Numbered from the stretch's first letter, positions 1 through 13,400 are shown. The stretch: DNA of 64,000 nucleotides from Leptobrachium leishanense (GCA_009667805.1 RXON01001648.1:1-64000); one strand, 5' to 3'. The notes: generated from the sequence alone by a model not told the origin. Numbers and translations: made by a program.

Positions 1-19
1 AAACAATCATGGGAATGGG

Positions 20-630
20 TACCAGCGGCCAGGCCTAGCGGCCCCCCAGGGGTAAAATACCAGCTGCCAGGCCTAGCGGCCCCCCAGGGGTAAAATACCA
101 GCTGCCAGGCCTAGCGGCCCCCCAGGGGTAAAATACCAGCTGCCAGGCCTAGCGGCCCCCCAGGGGTAAAATACCAGCTGCCAGGCCTAGCGGCCCCCCA
201 GGGGTAAAATACCAGCGGCCAGGCCTAGCGCCCCCCCAGGGGTAAAATACCAGCTGCCAGGCCTAGCGGCCCCCCAGGGGTAAAATACCAGCTGCCAGGC
301 CTAGCGGCCCCCCAGGGGGTAAAATACCAGCTGCCAGGCCTAGCGGCCCCCCAGGGGTAAAATTACCAGCGGCCAGGCCTAGTGGCCCCCCAGGGGTAAA
401 ATACCAGCTGCCAGGCCTAGCGGCCCCCCAGGGGTAAATACCAGCTGCCAGGCCTAGCGGCCCCCCAGGGGTAAAATACCAGCGGCCAGGCCTAGCCCCC
501 CCCAGGGGTAAAATACCAGCTGCCAGGCCTAGCGGCCCCCCAGGGGTAAAATACCAGCGGCCAGGCCTAGCGGCCCCCCCAGGGGTAAAATACCAGCTGC
601 CAGGCCTAGCCCCCCCCAGGGGTAAAATAC
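20..630. repeat. Minisatellite, ~38-bp unit, about 16 copies
   Basis: Each unit holds the cores GGCCTAGCGGCCCCCCAGGG and GTAAAATACCAGCTGCC. The copies are nearly identical, differing in the length of a C-run and in CAGCTG versus CAGCGG. The array probably continues beyond the left edge. Proline/glycine-rich open frames across it are products of the repeat. Confidence 0.95.
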
Positions 631-924
631 TAGGGATGTGCAATTTGTTTCGTACAGATTCGTTTTTCCTATGAAATTTACCATTTTCGTGCTTCCGAGC
701 GCCTCCCAAATCTGACTTTTCAACCACACTAAATTTCGGGTCAAATTTCGAATTGATAAAAATATTATTTTTTTTTAAAATGCTTAAAAAGATCCTAAAA
801 AATATCTAAAAATAAAAAGACTTTTTACAGCAGAAAATTATAAGCCACGGAATATTAGATATTGTAGAAGCCACACAGGGCTACAACAAGCCTCGGACCC
901 GGATCTCCAAGTCCATTACCAGCG
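631..924. other. AT-rich spacer, no gene seen
   Basis: Non-repetitive AT-rich sequence between two arrays. It carries several TTCG/CGAA pieces (for example near 650-670 and 735-755) that look like a decayed palindromic short element. No coding signal is visible. Confidence 0.4.
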
Positions 925-1510
925 GCATATAAACACACAGTGTCACACACACACACAGTCATACAGACACACAGTGTCACACACAGTGTCACACACAGTG
1001 TCACACACACACAGTGTCACACACAGTCATACAGACACACAGTGTCACACACACACACAGTGTCACACACAGTCATACAGACACACAGTGTCACACACAG
1101 TCATACAGACACACAGTGTCACACACAGACACACAGTCTCACACACACAGACACACAGTGTCACACACACAGACACACACAGTGTCACACACACACAGTG
1201 TCACACACACAGTGTCACACACACACAGTGTCACACACACAGTGTCACACAGACACACAGTGACACACACACACACACAGTGTCACACACACACACAGTG
1301 TCACACACACACACAGTGTCACACACACACACAGTGTCACACAGACACACACACAGACACACACACACACACAGTGTCACACACACAGACACACACAGTG
1401 TCACACACAGTGTCACACACAGTGTCACACACAGTGTCACACACAGACACACACACAGACACACACACAGACACACACACAGACACACACACAGACACAC
1501 ACACAGTCTC
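925..1510. repeat. CA-rich micro/minisatellite
   Basis: Runs of CACACA are interrupted regularly by CAGTGTCACAC, CAGTCATACAGACAC and CAGACACAC. Histidine/threonine/serine-rich (+) and cysteine/valine/leucine-rich (-) open frames across it are low-complexity artefacts. Confidence 0.95.
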
Positions 1511-1945
1511 TCCCGGATACTTTTAGTTCAGGAATAGAAGGTTTATTAACCCTGTGTGTCCTGGGTGGCCGGACCTGCACTGTCAGGGTTAACATGCGCC
1601 GCTCAGACGGGCAGATCTCCCACGCCTGGGCACAGACAGCTCAGGGGTCTTTCTCGTCGTCAGCCATGTTGGTCGCCCGCAGTGACTCGCATCCTGGTAC
1701 CAGCTGAATGGATCAGCGCCCACATGCTGGCAGGTGTCCCGGATCACACAAAGCTGTGATTGTGGGTCAGAGAGGAAACGTTCCCCCACCCTGCCGCTCC
1801 TCCCTGTAAAATGTGCACGCCGCCGCCATTCCCCAAATCTAGGAAAGGTTAGTCACCGCCGGGGGGCTCTTGGCTGGACCTACAGAGATCAGCAACGAGC
1901 GGCACCAGAACCACGCGCCGGCAGCCAATACAGATTCACACCGAG
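1511..1945. other. Unique sequence, no gene recognised
   Basis: Moderately GC-rich unique sequence between two arrays. Short open frames exist on both strands, but none has a recognisable domain. Confidence 0.4.
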
Positions 1946-3460
1946 GGGTTAAATGCAGCAGAAGCTCTCATTTTGGGTAATAGGAGCTGCAGAAAGGAGG
2001 GCTCCATGCCACGTGCCCCGCAGAGCTCTGTGTGCCAATGGAGGGGTACAGGAGCTGCAAATAGGGGGGCTCCATGCCATGTGACCCGCAGAGCTCTGTG
2101 TGCCAATGGAGGGGTACAGGAGCTGCAAATAGGGGGGCTCCATGCCATGTGACCCGCAGAGCTCTGTGTGCCAATGGAGGGGTACAGGAGCTGCAAATAG
2201 GGGGGCTCCATGCCATGTGACCCGCAGAGCTCTGTGTGCCAATTGAGGGGTACAGGAGCTGCAAATAGGGGGCTCCATGCCACGTGCCCGCAGAGCTCTG
2301 TGTGCCAATGGAGGGGGGCAAAAATAGGGGGGGGGGGCTCCATGCCACGTGCCCTGCAGAGTTCTGTGTGCCAATGGAGGGGTACAGGAGCTGCAAATAG
2401 GGGGGCTCCATGCCACGTGCCCCGCAGAGCTCTGTGTGCCAATGGAGGGGGGCAAAAATAGGGGGGGCTCCATGCCATGTGCCCCGCAGAGCTCTGTGTG
2501 CCAATGGAGGGGTACAGGAGCTGCAAATGGGGGGCTCCATGCCACGTGCCCCGCAGAGCTCTGTGTGCCAATGGAGGGGTACAGGAGCTGCAAATGGGGG
2601 GCTCCATGCCACGTGCCCCGCAGAGCTCTGTGTGCCAATGGAGGGGTTCAGGAGCTGCAAATAGGGGGGCTCCATGCCACGTGCCCGCAGAGCTCTGTGT
2701 GCCAATGGAGGGGTACAGGAGCTGCAAATAGGGGGCTCCATGCCACGTGCCCCGCAGAGCTCTGTGTGCCAATGGAGGGGTTCAGGAGCTGCAAATATAG
2801 GGGGCTCCATGCCACGTGCCCCGCAGAGCTCTGTGTGCCAATGGAGGGGTTCAGGAGCTGCAAATAGGGGGGCTCCATGCCACGTGCCCCGCAGAGCTCT
2901 GTGTGCCAATGGAGGGGTTCAGGAGCTGCAAATAGGGGGGCTCCATGCCACGTGCCCCGCAGAGCTCTGTGTGCCAATGGAGGGGGGCAAAAATAGGGGG
3001 GGCTCCATGCCACGTGCCCCGCAGAGCTCTGTGTGCCAATGGAGGGGGGCAAAAATAGGGGGGGCTCCATGCCACGTGCCCCGCAGAGCTCTGTGTGCCA
3101 ATGGAGGGGTACAGGAGCTGCAAATAGGGGGGCTCCATGCCATGTGACCCACAGAGCTCTGTGTGCCAATGGAGGGGTACAGGAGCTGCAAATAGGGGGG
3201 CTCCATGCCACGTGCCCCGCAGAGCTCTGTGTGCCAATGGAGGGGGGCAAAAATAGGGGGGGAGCCATGCCACATGCCCAGCAGAGCTCTGTGTGCCAAT
3301 GGAGGGGTACAGGAGCTGCAAATAGGGGGGCTCCATGCCACATGCCCAGCAGAGCTCTGTGCGCCAATGGAGGGGTACAGGAGCTGCAAATAGGGGGGCT
3401 CCATGCCACATGCCCAGCAGAGCTCTGTGTGCCAATGGAGGGGTAGAGGAGCTGTAGAGG
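1946..3460. repeat. Minisatellite, 68-bp unit, about 22 copies
   Basis: The unit contains CTCCATGCCACGTGCCCCGC, AGAGCTCTGTGTGCCAATGG and GGTACAGGAGCTGCAAATAG. A shorter variant replaces the last part with GGGGGCAAAAATAGGGGG and occurs at about 2315, 2450, 2985, 3045 and 3245. Most units carry CACGTG; others have CATGTG or CACATG. Open frames on both strands are repeat artefacts. Confidence 0.95.
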
Positions 3461-4165
3461 CGTGGGGCTTCATAACAAGATTTGTGTGGTACACATGGAG
3501 CTGGCATATTACAGGGGTTGGCATACACCCATCTCCAGGTGGAGGAAATGACCAGAGAGCGCAGCTGCCATCACATATCCTTTATAATGAGGGCTCAGGC
3601 GGGCACTCCTCGGGGCACCCTGGCTCGGGCTGGCGTTTATCAGATCTGGTTACCGATGACTCTGCATTCATATATTTGTGTTTTTGAGGGGAGCCTCCCC
3701 TTTGCGGCACACGCGCTCTGTGCCGCCCGCATTTACCCAAAACCTAATAAATTACTAGACCCGCCTCCGTCTGCCCTGATGTTGTAAACCCTGTGCCCGC
3801 GCGTGGCACTGTGCCACCCTACAGCAACCGTGAATTTCTCAGTTTGTTGTGGCTTTGGTTATTTTTCCAACATCCAAAACAAACAATAAACCCGCACCGT
3901 GACCAGCCGAGGGTTAAACATGGGCGCAGCAAAATGTGCCGAGCCGGCAGAAGAGCGAGCGCTGAGACAATGAGCCGCTACAGGGGAAGGATCTCCCACC
4001 CAGCAACATGGATGGGGGGAGGCGAAACCGCAACGTCAGCGACACAGCGAATACCCATCTCACCCACACAGGACGCGCCCAATATACACCGGCAACACCA
4101 CTGGCATTCCCCGTGCCAGCAACCCCCACGTACACGACCGAGAAATACAAATACCCAAACCCTCT
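3461..4165. other. Unique sequence, no gene recognised
   Basis: About 700 bp between minisatellites. Open frames of 94-124 codons lack recognisable domains and overlap one another in different frames, so I do not call a gene. Confidence 0.4.
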
Positions 4166-6232
4166 AGATTGTAAACTCCTGTGAGCCGGACCCTCTGCTC
4201 CTCTAGATTGTAAGCTCCTGTGAGCCGGGCCCTCTGCTCCTCTAGATTGTAAGCTCCTGTGAGCCGGACCCTCTGCTCCTCTAGATTGTAAACTCCTGTG
4301 AGCCGGACCCTCTGCTCCTCTAGATTGTAAGCTCCTGTGAGCCGGACCCTTGCTCCTCTAGATTGTAAGCTCCTGTGAGCCGGACCCTCTGCTCCTCTAG
4401 ATTGTAAACTCCTGTGAGCCGGACCCTCTGCTCCTCTAGATTGTAAACTCCTGTGAGCCGGGCCCTCTGCTCCTCTAGATTGTAAGCTCCTGTGAGCCGG
4501 ACCTCTGCTCCTCTAGATTGTAAACTCCTGTGAGCCGGACCCTCTGCTCCTCTAGATTGTAAACTCCTGTGAGCCGGACCCTCTGCTCCTCTAGATTGTA
4601 AGCTCCTGTGAGCCGGACCCTCTGCTCCTCTAGATTGTAAACTCCTGTGAGCCGGACCCTCTGCTCCTCTAGATTGTAAGCTCCTGTGAGCCGGACCCTC
4701 TGCTCCTCTAGATTGTAAACTCCTGTGAGCCGGACCCTCTGCTCCTCTAGATTGTAAACTCCTGTGAGCCGGACCTCTGCTCCTCTAGATTGTAAGCTCC
4801 TGTGAGCCGGGCCCTCTGCTCCTCTAGATTGTAAACTCCTGTGAGCCGGGCCCTCTGCTCCTCTAGATTGTAAGCTCCTGTGAGCCGGGCCCTCTGCTCC
4901 TCTAGATTGTAAGCTCCTGTGAGCCGGACCCTCTGCTCCTCTAGATTGTAAGCTCCTGTGAGCCGGACCCTCTGCTCCTCTAGATTGTAAGCTCCTGTGA
5001 GCCGGACCCTCTGCTCCTGTAGATTGTAAACTCCTGTGAGCCGGACCCTCTGCTCCTCTAGATTGTAAGCTCCTGTGAGCCGGACCCTCTGCTCCTCTAG
5101 ATTGTAAACTCCTGTGAGCCGGACACTCTGCTCCTCTAGATTGTAAGCTCCTGTGAGCCGGGCCCTCTGCTCCTCTAGATTGTAAACTCCTGTGAGCCGG
5201 ACCCTCTGCTCCTCTAGATTGTAAGCTCCTGTGAGCCGGGCCCTCTGCTCCACTAGATTGTAAACTCCTGTGAGCCGGACCCTCTGCTCCTCTAGATTGT
5301 AAACTCCTGTGAGCCGGACCCTCTGCTCCTCTAGATTGTAAGCTCCTGTGAGCCGGACCCTCTGCTCCTCTAGATTGTAACTCCTGTGAGCCGGACCTCT
5401 GCTCCTCTAGATTGTAACTCCTGTGAGCCGGGCCCTCTGCTCCTCTAGATTGTAAGCTCCTGTGAGCCGGGCCCTCTGCTCCTCTAGATTGTAAGCTCCT
5501 GTGAGCCGGGCCCTCTGCTCCTCTAGATTGTAAGCTCCTGTGAGCCGGACCCTCTGCTCCTCTAGATTGTAAGCCGGACCCTCTGCTCCTCTAGATGTAA
5601 GCTCCTGTGAGCCGGGCCCTCTGCTCCTCTAGATTGTAAACTCCTGTGAGCCGGACCCTCTGCTCCTCTAGATTGTAAACTCCTGTGAGCCGGACCCTCT
5701 GCTCCTCTAGATTGTAAACTCCTGTGAGCCGGACCCTCTGCTCCTCTAGATTGTAAACTCCTGTGAGCCGGACCCTCTGCTCCTCTAGATTGTAAGCTCC
5801 TGTGAGCCGGACCCTCTGCTCCTCTAGATTGTAAACTCCTGTGAGCCGGACCCTCTGCTCCTCTAGATTGTAAACTCCTGTGAGCCGGACCCTCTGCTCC
5901 TCTAGATTGTAAGCTCCTGTGAGCCGGGCCCTCTGCTCCTCTAGATTGTAAACTCCTGTGAGCCGGACCCTCTGCTCCTCTAGATTGTAAACTCCTGTGA
6001 GCCGGACCCTCTGCTCCTCTAGATTGTAAGCTCCTGTGAGCCGGACCCTCTGCTCCTCTAGATTGTAAACTCCTGTGAGCCGGGCCCTCTGCTCCTCTAG
6101 ATTGTAAGCTCCTGTGAGCCGGACCCTCTGCTCCTCTAGATTGTAAACTCCTGTGAGCCGGGCCCTCTGCTCCTCTAGATTGTAAGCTCCTGTGAGCCGG
6201 ACCCTCTGCTCCTCTAGATTGTAAGCTCCTTT
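4166..6232 (+). repeat. 39-bp minisatellite derived from an L2 LINE 3' UTR (+ orientation)
   Basis: About 53 copies of a unit containing CTCTAGATTGTAAACTCCTG and TGAGCCGGACCCTCTGCTCC. The core AGATTGTAA-CTCCTG-G-CCCTC-CTCCTC aligns with the end of the L2 copy later in this window (60412-60460), where the same bases span the ORF stop codon and the first 3'-UTR bases. The array is therefore an amplified piece of L2 3' end. Units differ mainly at AAACTCC/AAGCTCC and GGACCC/GGGCCC. Confidence 0.9.
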
Positions 6233-6833
6233 GTCATTTCCCTCAAATATCTAGGTATGTGGTTACACCCAAATCTATCCTTTGGCCCCACATCGAAAAA
6301 CTCTCATCTAAACTTTACCCCAAACTAGGTGCCCTGTACAGAAACAAATCCTGCCTGAGCCCCGCGGTAAGAAAGCAGATTGGACAACAAATGCTTATGC
6401 CGGCCATTGAATACGGAGATGTAGTGTATGCAGCCGCCCCGCAAACACACCTCCAGAAACTTACTACATTGTATAACTCATTCTGCCGCTTTGTGCTACA
6501 ATGTAACTACATGACCCACCATTGTGACATGTTAAAAGAGCTAAACTGGCAGTCGCTGGAATCTAGACGTACCCTTCACCTTTCCAACCTGGTGTTTAAG
6601 AGCTTTTCTGGGAAGCTGCCACCCTATCTGAATAGACTGCTTCCCCCAGCAGCTCCCTCATCCTATAACCTCCGATCCAGGACCAGCACCTTACTTGCAA
6701 TACCACAATACAAAAAGACAGTGGCTCGATCCTCATTTTCCTACAGAGCACCACAAATATGGAATAACCTCCCAGACGCCATCAAATCTTCCACCAGTCT
6801 TAAGTCACTCGAGCTCCCTATTAACATACCTCA
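6233..6833 (+). pseudogene. LINE RT C-terminal fragment (Rex1/CR1/L2 superfamily)
   Basis: A plus-strand frame from 6259 reads as the C-terminal part of a non-LTR retrotransposon ORF2. Typical blocks are a YRNKSC-like start, 'PAIEYGDVVY', 'THHCDMLKELNWQSLESRR', 'KLPPYL' and a late 'APQIWNNLP'. Upstream, at 6243-6285, the expected YLG-W motif lies in another frame, so there is a frameshift. There is no catalytic RT core (no YxDD). The fragment is truncated on both sides and wedged directly between two minisatellites. The superfamily is inferred from these blocks; the exact clade is uncertain. Confidence 0.8.
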
Positions 6834-7446
6834 ATACAGAATGCACCTGTATACATGTAACACAGTGACTATATACAGAATGCACCTGTAAACATGTAAC
6901 ACAGTGACTATATACAGAATGCACCTGTAAACATGTAACACAGTGACTATATACAGAATGCACCTGTAAACATGTAACACAGTGACTATATACAGAATGC
7001 GCCTGTAAACATGTAACACAGTGACTATATACAGAATGCACCTGTAAACATGTAACACAGTGACTATATACAGAATGCACCTGAAAACATGTAACACAGT
7101 GACTATATACAGAATGCGCCTGTAAACATGTAACACAGTGACTATATACAGAATGCACCTGTAAACATGTAACACAGTGACTATATACAGAATGCACCTG
7201 AAAACATGTAACACAGTGACTATATACAGAATGCACCTGTAACATGTAACACAGTGACTATATACAGAATGCGCCTGTAAACATTGTAACACAGTGACTA
7301 TATACAGAATGCACCTGTAAACCTGTAACACAGTGACTATATACAGAATGCACCTGTAAACATGTAACACAGTGACTATATACAGAATGCACCTGAAAAC
7401 ATGTAACACAGTGACTATATACAGAATGCACCTGTAAACATGTAAC
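6834..7446 (-). repeat. 39-bp minisatellite (shared with 25620-26950, opposite orientation)
   Basis: About 16 copies of a unit with ACATGTAACACAGTGACTAT and ATACAGAATGCACCTGTAA. Its reverse complement is the unit of the array at 25620-26950. Since 39 is divisible by 3, long open frames arise on the minus strand; they are not genes. Confidence 0.95.
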
Positions 7447-10005
7447 TGGGGACCCTGCCCCAAAGCTTACAATCTAAGAGGAGAGGGGACCCTGCCCCAG
7501 AGCTTACAATCTAAGAGGAGAGGGGACCCTGCCCCAGAGCTTACAATCTAAGAGGAGAGGGGACCCTGCTCCAGAGCTTACAATCTAAGAGGAGAGGGGA
7601 CCCTGCCCCAGAGCTTACAATCTAAGAGCAGAGGAGACCCTGCCCCAGAGCTTACAATCTAGAGGAGAGGGGACCCTCAGAGCTTACAATCTAAGAGCAG
7701 AGGAGACCCTGCCCCAGAGCTTACAATCTAAGAGGAGAGGGGACCCTGCTCCAGAGCTTACAATCTAAGAGGAGAGGGGACCCTGCCCCAGAGCTTACAA
7801 TCTAAGAGGAGAGGAGACCCTGCTCCAGAGCTTACAATCTAAGAGGAGAGAGGACCCTGCCCCAGAGCTTACAATCTAAGAGGAGAGGGGACCCTGCCCC
7901 AGAGCTTACAATCTAAGAGGAGAGGGGACCCTGCTCCAGAGCTTACAATCTAAGAGGAGAGGGGACCCTGCTCCAGAGCTTACAATCTAAGAGCAGAGGA
8001 GACCCTGCCCCAGAGCTTACAATCTAAGAGGAGAGGGGACCCTCAGAGCTTACAATCTAAGAGCAGAGGAGACCCTGCCCCAGAGCTTACAATCTAAGAG
8101 GAGAGGGGACCCTGCTCCAGAGCTTACAATCTAAGAGGAGAGGGGACCCTGCCCCAGAGCTTACAATCTAAGAGGAGAGGAGACCCTGCTCCAGAGCTTA
8201 CAATCTAAGAGGAGAGAGGACCCTGCCCCAGAGCTTACAATCTAAGAGGAGAGGAGACCCTGCCCCAGAGCTTACAATCTAAGAGGAGAGGAGACCCTGC
8301 CCCAGAGCTTACAATCTAAGAGGAGAGGAGACCCTGCCCCAGAGCTTACAATCTAAGAGGAGAGGGGACCCTGCCCCAGAGCTTACAATCTAAGAGGAGG
8401 GGACCCTGCTCCAGAGCTTACAATCTAAGAGGAGAGGGGACCCTGCCCCAGAGCTTACAATCTAAGAGGAGAGGGGACCCTGCCCCAGAGTTTACAATCT
8501 AAGAGGAGAGGGGACCCTGCTCCAGAGCTTACAATCTAAGAGGAGAGGGGACCCTGCCCCAGAGCTTACAATCTAAGAGCAGAGGAGACCCTGCCCCAGA
8601 GTTTACAATCTAAGAGGAGAGGAGACCCTGCCCCAGAGTTTACAATCTAAGGAGAGGGGACCCTGCTCCAGAGCTTACAATCTAAGAGGAGAGGGGACCC
8701 TGCCCCAGAGCTTACAATCTAAGAGGAGAGGGGACCCTGCTCCAGAGTTTACAATCTAAGAGGAGAGGAGACCCTGCCCCAGAGCTTACAATCTAAGGAG
8801 AGGGGACCCTGCCCCAGAGCTTACAATCTAAGAGGAGAGGGGACCCTGCTCCAGAGCTTACAATCTAATAGGAGAGGGGACCCTGCCCCAGAGCTTACAA
8901 TCTAAGAGGAGAGGGGACCCTGCTCCAGAGCTTACAATCTAAGAGGAGAGGGGACCCTGCCCCAGAGCTTACAATCTAAGAGGAGAGGGGACCCTGCCCC
9001 AGAGCTTACAATCTAAGAGGAGAGGAGACCCTGCCCCAGAGCTTACAATCTAAGGAGAGGGGACCCTGCTCCAGAGCTTACAATCTAAGAGGAGAGGGGA
9101 CCCTCAGAGCTTACAATCTAAGAGCAGAGGAGACCCTGCCCCAGAGCTTACAATCTAAGAGGAGAGGGGACCCTCAGAGCTTACAATCTAAGAGCAGAGG
9201 AGACCCTGCCCCAGAGCTTACAATCTAAGAGGAGAGGGGACCCTGCTCCAGAGCTTACAATCTAAGAGGAGAGGGGACCCTGCCCCAGAGCTTACAATCT
9301 AAGAGGAGAGGAGACCCTGCTCCAGAGCTTACAATCTAAGAGGAGAGAGGACCCTGCCCCAGAGCTTACAATCTAAGAGGAGAGGGGACCCTCAGAGCTT
9401 ACAATCTAAGAGCAGAGGAGACCCTGCCTGCCAGAGCTTACAATCTAAGAGGAGAGGGGACCCTGCTCCAGAGCTTACAATCTAAGAGGAGAGGGGACCC
9501 TGCCCCAGAGCTTACAATCTAAGAGGAGAGGAGACCCTGCTCCAGAGCTTACAATCTAAGAGGAGAGAGGACCCTGCCCCAGAGCTTACAATCTAAGAGG
9601 AGAGGGGACCCTGCCCCAGAGTTTACAATCTAAGAGGAGAGGGGACTCTGCCCCAGAGCTTACAATCTAAGGAGAGGGGACCCTGCTCCAGAGCTTACAA
9701 TCTAAGAGGAGAGGGGACCCTCAGAGCTTACAATCTAAGAGCAGAGGAGACCCTGCCCCAGAGCTTACAATCTAAGAGGAGAGGGGACCCTGCCCCAGAG
9801 CTTACAATCTAAGAGGAGAGGGGACCCTGCTCCAGAGCTTACAATCTAAGAGGAGAGGGGACCCTGCCCCAGAGCTTACAATCTAAGAGGAGAGGGGACC
9901 CTGCCCCAGAGCTTACAATCTAAGAGGAGAGGTGACCCTGCCCCAGAGCTTACAATCTAAGAGGAGAGGGGACCCTGCCCCAGAGCTTACAATCTAAGAG
10001 GAGAG
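7447..10005 (-). repeat. 37-bp minisatellite derived from an L2 3' UTR (- orientation), with higher-order structure
   Basis: About 69 copies of a unit with GACCCTGCCCCAGAGCTTAC and AATCTAAGAGGAGAGGG. The reverse complement contains CTTAGATTGTAAGCTCTGGG, the L2 3'-end sequence also behind the 4166-6232 array. A short variant with GACCCTCAGAGCTTAC recurs at about 7672, 8038, 9102, 9172, 9388 and 9718. It is often followed by the same succession of variants, indicating larger duplicated blocks. Confidence 0.9.
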
Positions 10006-10419
10006 GTGACACACTACCTGAGGGTTAATTGAGAACGTGAAATAGTGCATGTGGGGAATGAACAGAGGGGAGAAATATTACACACTGGAGGCAGAGAGAG
10101 ACTCTGTATGGGGTTACAGTATGTGCAGCTCTGTGATACGCTCATACACACCGCACATTACTGTGAGTTTTATTGCTGTGGAGAGACACAGTGATATAGA
10201 AAGGGTAGTAGATAAATATAGAGGGAGAGGATGTGCACATATATGGGGAATATTACTTTAGGTGTAAATGCTAACATTTAAATAACAATATATATGTCAG
10301 GTCTCCATCACACCAGCAGAGTGAGACCACTGGGTAAGGTTTAGCGGTCCTATACCGGGCACACAGCCGGCCAGGCACACCGGGTGAAACGTCCGGGAAG
10401 GAGACAGAATGTCTTGTTT
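10006..10419. other. Unique spacer with one inverted copy of the 46-kb repeat unit
   Basis: No gene recognised. Bases of about 10115-10185 (CTCTGTGATACGCTCATACA then GTGAGTTTTATTGCTGTGGA) are the reverse complement of the 55-bp unit amplified at 46140-46920, present here as about one copy. Confidence 0.7.
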
Positions 10420-13400
10420 ACCCCCCCCCAAACACCTCACATGTGACCCCCGACCCCCCCAAACACCTCACATGTGACCCCGACCCCCCCAAACACCTCA
10501 CGTGACCCCGACCCCCCAAACACCTCACATGTGACCCCGACCCCCCCAAACACCTCACATGTGACCCCGACCCCCCCCCCAAACACCTCACGTGACCGAC
10601 CCCCCCAAACACCTCACGTGACCCGACCCCCCCAAAACACCTCACGTGACCCGACCCCCCCAAAAACCTCACGTGACCGACCCCCCCAAAACACCTCACG
10701 TGTGACCGACCCCCCCCAAACACCTCACGTGACCGACCCCCCAAAACACCTCACGTGGACCGACCCCCCAAAACACCTCCCGTGACCCCGACCCCCCCCC
10801 CCCAAACATGTCACATGTGACCGACCCCCAAACATGTCACATGTGACCGACCCCCCAAACACGTCACATGTGACCGACCCCCCAAACATGTCACATGTGA
10901 CCGACCCCCCAAACATGTCACATGTGACCGACCCCCCAAACACCTCACATTTGACCCAACCCCCCACAAAAATGTCACATGTGACCAACCCCCCCAAACA
11001 TGTCACATGTGACCGATCAACCAAACATGTCACATGTGACCGACCCCCCCAAACATGTCACATGTGACCGACCCCCCAAACACGTCACATGTGACCGAAC
11101 CCCCCCAAACACGTCACATGTGACCGACCCCCCCAAACACGTCACATGTGACCGACCCCCAAAACACCTCACATTTGACCCCGACCCCCCACAAAAATGT
11201 CACATGTGACCAACCCCCCCCAACATGTCACATGTGACCGATCAACCAAACATGTCACATGTGACCGACCCCCCAAACATGTCACATGTGACCGACCCCC
11301 AAACACGTCACATGTGACCGACCCCCCAAACACGTCACATGTGACCGACCCCCCAAACACGTCACAATGTGACCGACCCCCCCCAACACGTCACGTGACC
11401 GACCCCCCCCAACACGTCACGTGACCGACCCCCCCAAACACGTCACATGTGACCGACCCCCCAAACACCTCACATGTGACCGACCCCCCCCAAACACCCA
11501 CATTTGGACCCCGACCCCCCCCCAAAACACCTCACATTTGACCCCGACCCCCCACAAAAATGTCACATGTGACCAACCCCCCCCAACATGTCACATGTGA
11601 CCGATCAACAAACATGTCACATGTGACGACCCCCCCAAACATGTCACATGTGACCGACCCTCCCAAACACGTCACATGTGACCGACCCCCAAACACGTCA
11701 CATGTGACCAACCCCCAAACACGTCACATGTGACCGACCCCCCCAACACGTCACATGTGACCGACCCCCCCCAAACACGTCACATGTGACCGACCCCCCA
11801 AACACGTCACATGTGACCGACCCCCCCAAACACGTCACATGTGACCGACCCCCCCAACACGTCACGTGACCGACCCCCCCCAAACACGTCACGTGACCGA
11901 CCCCCCCCAAACACGTCACATGTGACCGACCCCCCCAAACACCTCACATTTGACCCCGACCCCCCCCAAACACCTCACATTTGACCCCGACCCCCCCAAC
12001 ACCTCACATTTGACCCCGACCCCCCACAAAAATGTCACATGTGACAACCCCCCAAACATGTCACATGTGACCGACCCTCCCAAACACGTCACATGTGACC
12101 GACCCCCCAAACATGTCACATGTGACCGACCCTCCAAACACGTCACATGTGACCGACCCCCCAAACACGTCACATGTGACCGACCCCCCAAACACGTCAC
12201 ATGTGACCGACCCCCCCAAACACGTCACATGTGACCGACCCCCCCAACACGTCACGTGACCGACCCCCCAAACACGTCACGTGACCGACCCCCCCAACAC
12301 GTCACGTGACCGACCCCCCCAACACGTCACGTGACCGACCCCCTAACACGTCACGTGACCGACCCCCCCAACACCTCACATTTGACCCCGACCCCCCAAA
12401 CACCTCACATGTGACCGACCCCCCCAAACACCTCACATTTGACCCCGACCCCCCCAAACACCTCACATTTGACCCCGACCCCCCACAAAAATGTCACGTG
12501 ACCAACCCCCAAACATGTCACATGTGACCGATCAACCAAACATGTCACATGTGACCGACCCCCCAAACATGTCACATGTGACCGACCCCCCAAACATGTC
12601 ACATGTGACCGACCCCCCCAAACATGTCACATGTGACCGACCCCCAAACATGTCACATGTGACCGACCCCCCAAACACGTCACATGTGACCGACCCCCCA
12701 AACACGTCACATATGACCGACCCCCCAACACGTCACATGTGACCGACCCCCCCAACACGTCACGTGACCGACCCCCCAACACGTCACGTGACCGACCCCC
12801 CCCAAACACCTCACATGTGACCGACCCCCCCCAAACACGTCACATGTGACCGACCCCCCAAACACCTCACATGTGACCGACCCCCCCCAAACACCTCACA
12901 TTTGACCCCGACCCCCCCCAAACACCTCACATTTGACCCCGACCCCCCCAAACACCTCACATTTGACCTCGACCCCCCACAAAAATGTCACATGTGACCA
13001 ATCCCCCAAACACGTCACATGTGACCGACCCCCCCAAACACGTCACATGTGACCGACCCCCCAAACACCTCACATTTGACCCCGACCCCCCACAAAAGTC
13101 ACATGTGACCAACCCCCCCAAACATGTCACATGTGACCGATCAACCAAACATGTCACATGTGACCGACCCCCCCAAACACGTCACATGTGACCGACCCCC
13201 AAACACCTCACATTTGACCCCGACCCCCCACAAAAATGTCACATGTGACCAACCCCCCCAAACATGTCACATGTGACCGATCAACCAAACATGTCACATG
13301 TGACCGACCCCCCCAAACACGTCACATGTGACCGACCCCCAAACACCTCACATTTGACCCCGACCCCCCACAAAAATGTCACATGTGACCAACCCCCCCA

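Noticed and set aside
940..1537. His/Thr-rich repeat protein
   Set aside because: Plain CA-rich microsatellite with several equivalent open frames.
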